NCBI GenBank assembly: GCA_902478825.1
Contig: CABSMK010000103.1
Location: forward strand, 1 to 6,050
Source of the DNA: an uncultured Collinsella sp.
GTDB lineage: Bacteria > Actinomycetota > Coriobacteriia > Coriobacteriales > Coriobacteriaceae
DNA length: 6,050 nt
Reading direction: 5' to 3'
Part shown: positions 5,338 to 6,050 of the stretch, piece after piece
Layout: each line of letters starts with the position of its first letter
Numbering within the stretch: the stretch's first letter is position 1
Made by a program: the position numbers and the translations under genes
Notes under the pieces: model-generated
Told to the model about the DNA's origin: nothing
Databases searched by the model: none
The model's input: the letters and a program-made list of their open reading frames with translations, nothing else

Positions 5338-6050
5338 TTGACCGCCGCAACCACGCCTAAAAGTAAGCCAACCGCCGCCGCGCTCTCCCCCGCGCGCACC
5401 AAGCTCTGCCTGGCGCTGCTCGTGCTGTTGGGATTCTCGCTCGGCTGCTCCGAGTTCGTGGTCATCGGCATCGAAAGCGACTTGGCAACGGAACTCGGCA
5501 TATCACTTGCCACTGCGGGCCAGCTCATCAGCGTGTTTGCGCTCGTCTACGCTATCGCGACGCCGGTGCTCGCGCTCAGCACGGGGCGATTCCGCCGCTA
5601 CCAGCTGCTCGTGTGCTATAGCGTCGTCTTTGTGCTCGGCAACCTGGTCATGGCGTTGGCTCCCAACTTCCAGGTGCTGTTTATCTCACGCATTGTCCTG
5701 GGCTCTGTCTCGGGTGCGCTGCTCGCCGTGGGCGTGACGTACATCCCTGAGCTGCTATCCCCGCAGCAAACCTCACTTGCCATCTCGGTCGTGTACGGCG
5801 CGTTTTCCGTGGCGATGGTCTTTGTGACCTCGATTGGCAAGTTTGTGGCCGACACACTCGATTGGCACGTGGCCATGTACGGCACGCTGACCTTTGCCGT
5901 TTTGATCTGTAGCGCGCTCGTGGCGTTTATGCCTCGCGCCGGGCAGACCGATGAGCCCGCCACCTTCCGCGAGCAGGCGGGGCTACTACGCGAGCCGAGT
6001 ATCATCACCGGCATGCTCATCTTCTTGTTTGGCGTGGGCTCGGTCTACGT
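5338..6050 (+). CDS. MFS transporter, DHA1/AraJ-like efflux family (3' end outside window)
   Basis: This is an integral membrane transporter of the major facilitator superfamily, probably a proton-driven exporter of drugs or sugars. The 237 visible residues cover six helices and the start of the seventh (about 22-45, 60-81, 90-108, 112-137, 148-168, 177-197, and from 221). The full protein should have near 400 residues and 12 helices. Family features are GCSEFVVIGI (36-45) in helix 1, ATAGQLISVFALVYAIATPV (59-78) in helix 2, a short basic motif-A remnant GRFRRY (83-88), and LFISRIVLGSVSGA (114-127) in helix 4. The start is TTG at 5338, with GGAG 8 bases upstream; an in-frame GTG at 5329 overlaps that GGAG and has no site of its own. 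The first 20 residues are polar. The gene is divergent from the rest, with three palindromes in its upstream region. Substrate is unknown. Confidence 0.92.
   Translation, partial: MTAATTPKSKPTAAALSPARTKLCLALLVLLGFSLGCSEFVVIGIESDLATELGISLATAGQLISVFALVYAIATPVLALSTGRFRRYQLLVCYSVVFVLGNLVMALAPNFQVLFISRIVLGSVSGALLAVGVTYIPELLSPQQTSLAISVVYGAFSVAMVFVTSIGKFVADTLDWHVAMYGTLTFAVLICSALVAFMPRAGQTDEPATFREQAGLLREPSIITGMLIFLFGVGSVY

Noticed and set aside
5144..5350. A minus-strand open frame of 68 codons across the divergent intergenic region.
   Set aside because: It is made almost wholly of the two palindromes and overlaps the MFS start; it lacks a ribosome site and recognisable protein features.
5316..5360. 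A 14-residue reading frame (MRHWSDNLDRRNHA) overlapping the MFS start in another frame, as a possible leader peptide.
   Set aside because: It has no clear ribosome site, and the GGAG within it fits the TTG start of the transporter. It shows no run of regulatory codons and no attenuator-like hairpins follow it.

Overview
The window reads as chromosomal DNA of a GC-rich actinobacterium. The best guess is Coriobacteriia, close to Collinsella. This rests on strong G/C preference at third codon positions, Shine-Dalgarno-led genes, a Tat-type lipoprotein signal and a palindromic intergenic element of a kind I associate with Collinsella. It is an inference from reading, not from a database match. 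There is no tRNA, rRNA, CRISPR array, insertion sequence or phage gene.

Layout: five genes lie on the minus strand and one on the plus strand. Positions 44-2936 hold a compact three-gene operon for a polar amino acid ABC importer, transcribed right to left. The order is substrate-binding lipoprotein (2010-2936), membrane permease (852-2000) and ATPase (44-829), with gaps of only 9 and 22 bases. The binding protein captures the amino acid outside the membrane, the permease forms the channel (probably as a dimer) and the ATPase powers transport. Positions 2937-3199 contain a probable start region for this operon and an intrinsic terminator for the next gene. Positions 3200-4093 encode a LacX-like aldose 1-epimerase family protein. 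Positions 4207-5076 encode an unrecognised single-pass membrane protein with a long acidic cytoplasmic region and a probable beta-sandwich outside the membrane.

Positions 5077-5337 separate this last gene from a divergent MFS efflux-type transporter, which begins with TTG at 5338 and runs off the window end. This 261-base region is the most structured non-coding stretch. It holds a 65-base composite palindrome (19-base perfect arms around a 12-base palindrome), a 33-base REP-like hairpin and a 13-base operator-like palindrome just before the transporter.

I see no clearly new multi-gene system. The points worth a second look are the palindromes at 5163-5307, the permease with about 145 extra N-terminal residues, the Asp-to-Asn change at a probable ligand-binding position of the binding protein, and the unrecognised membrane protein.
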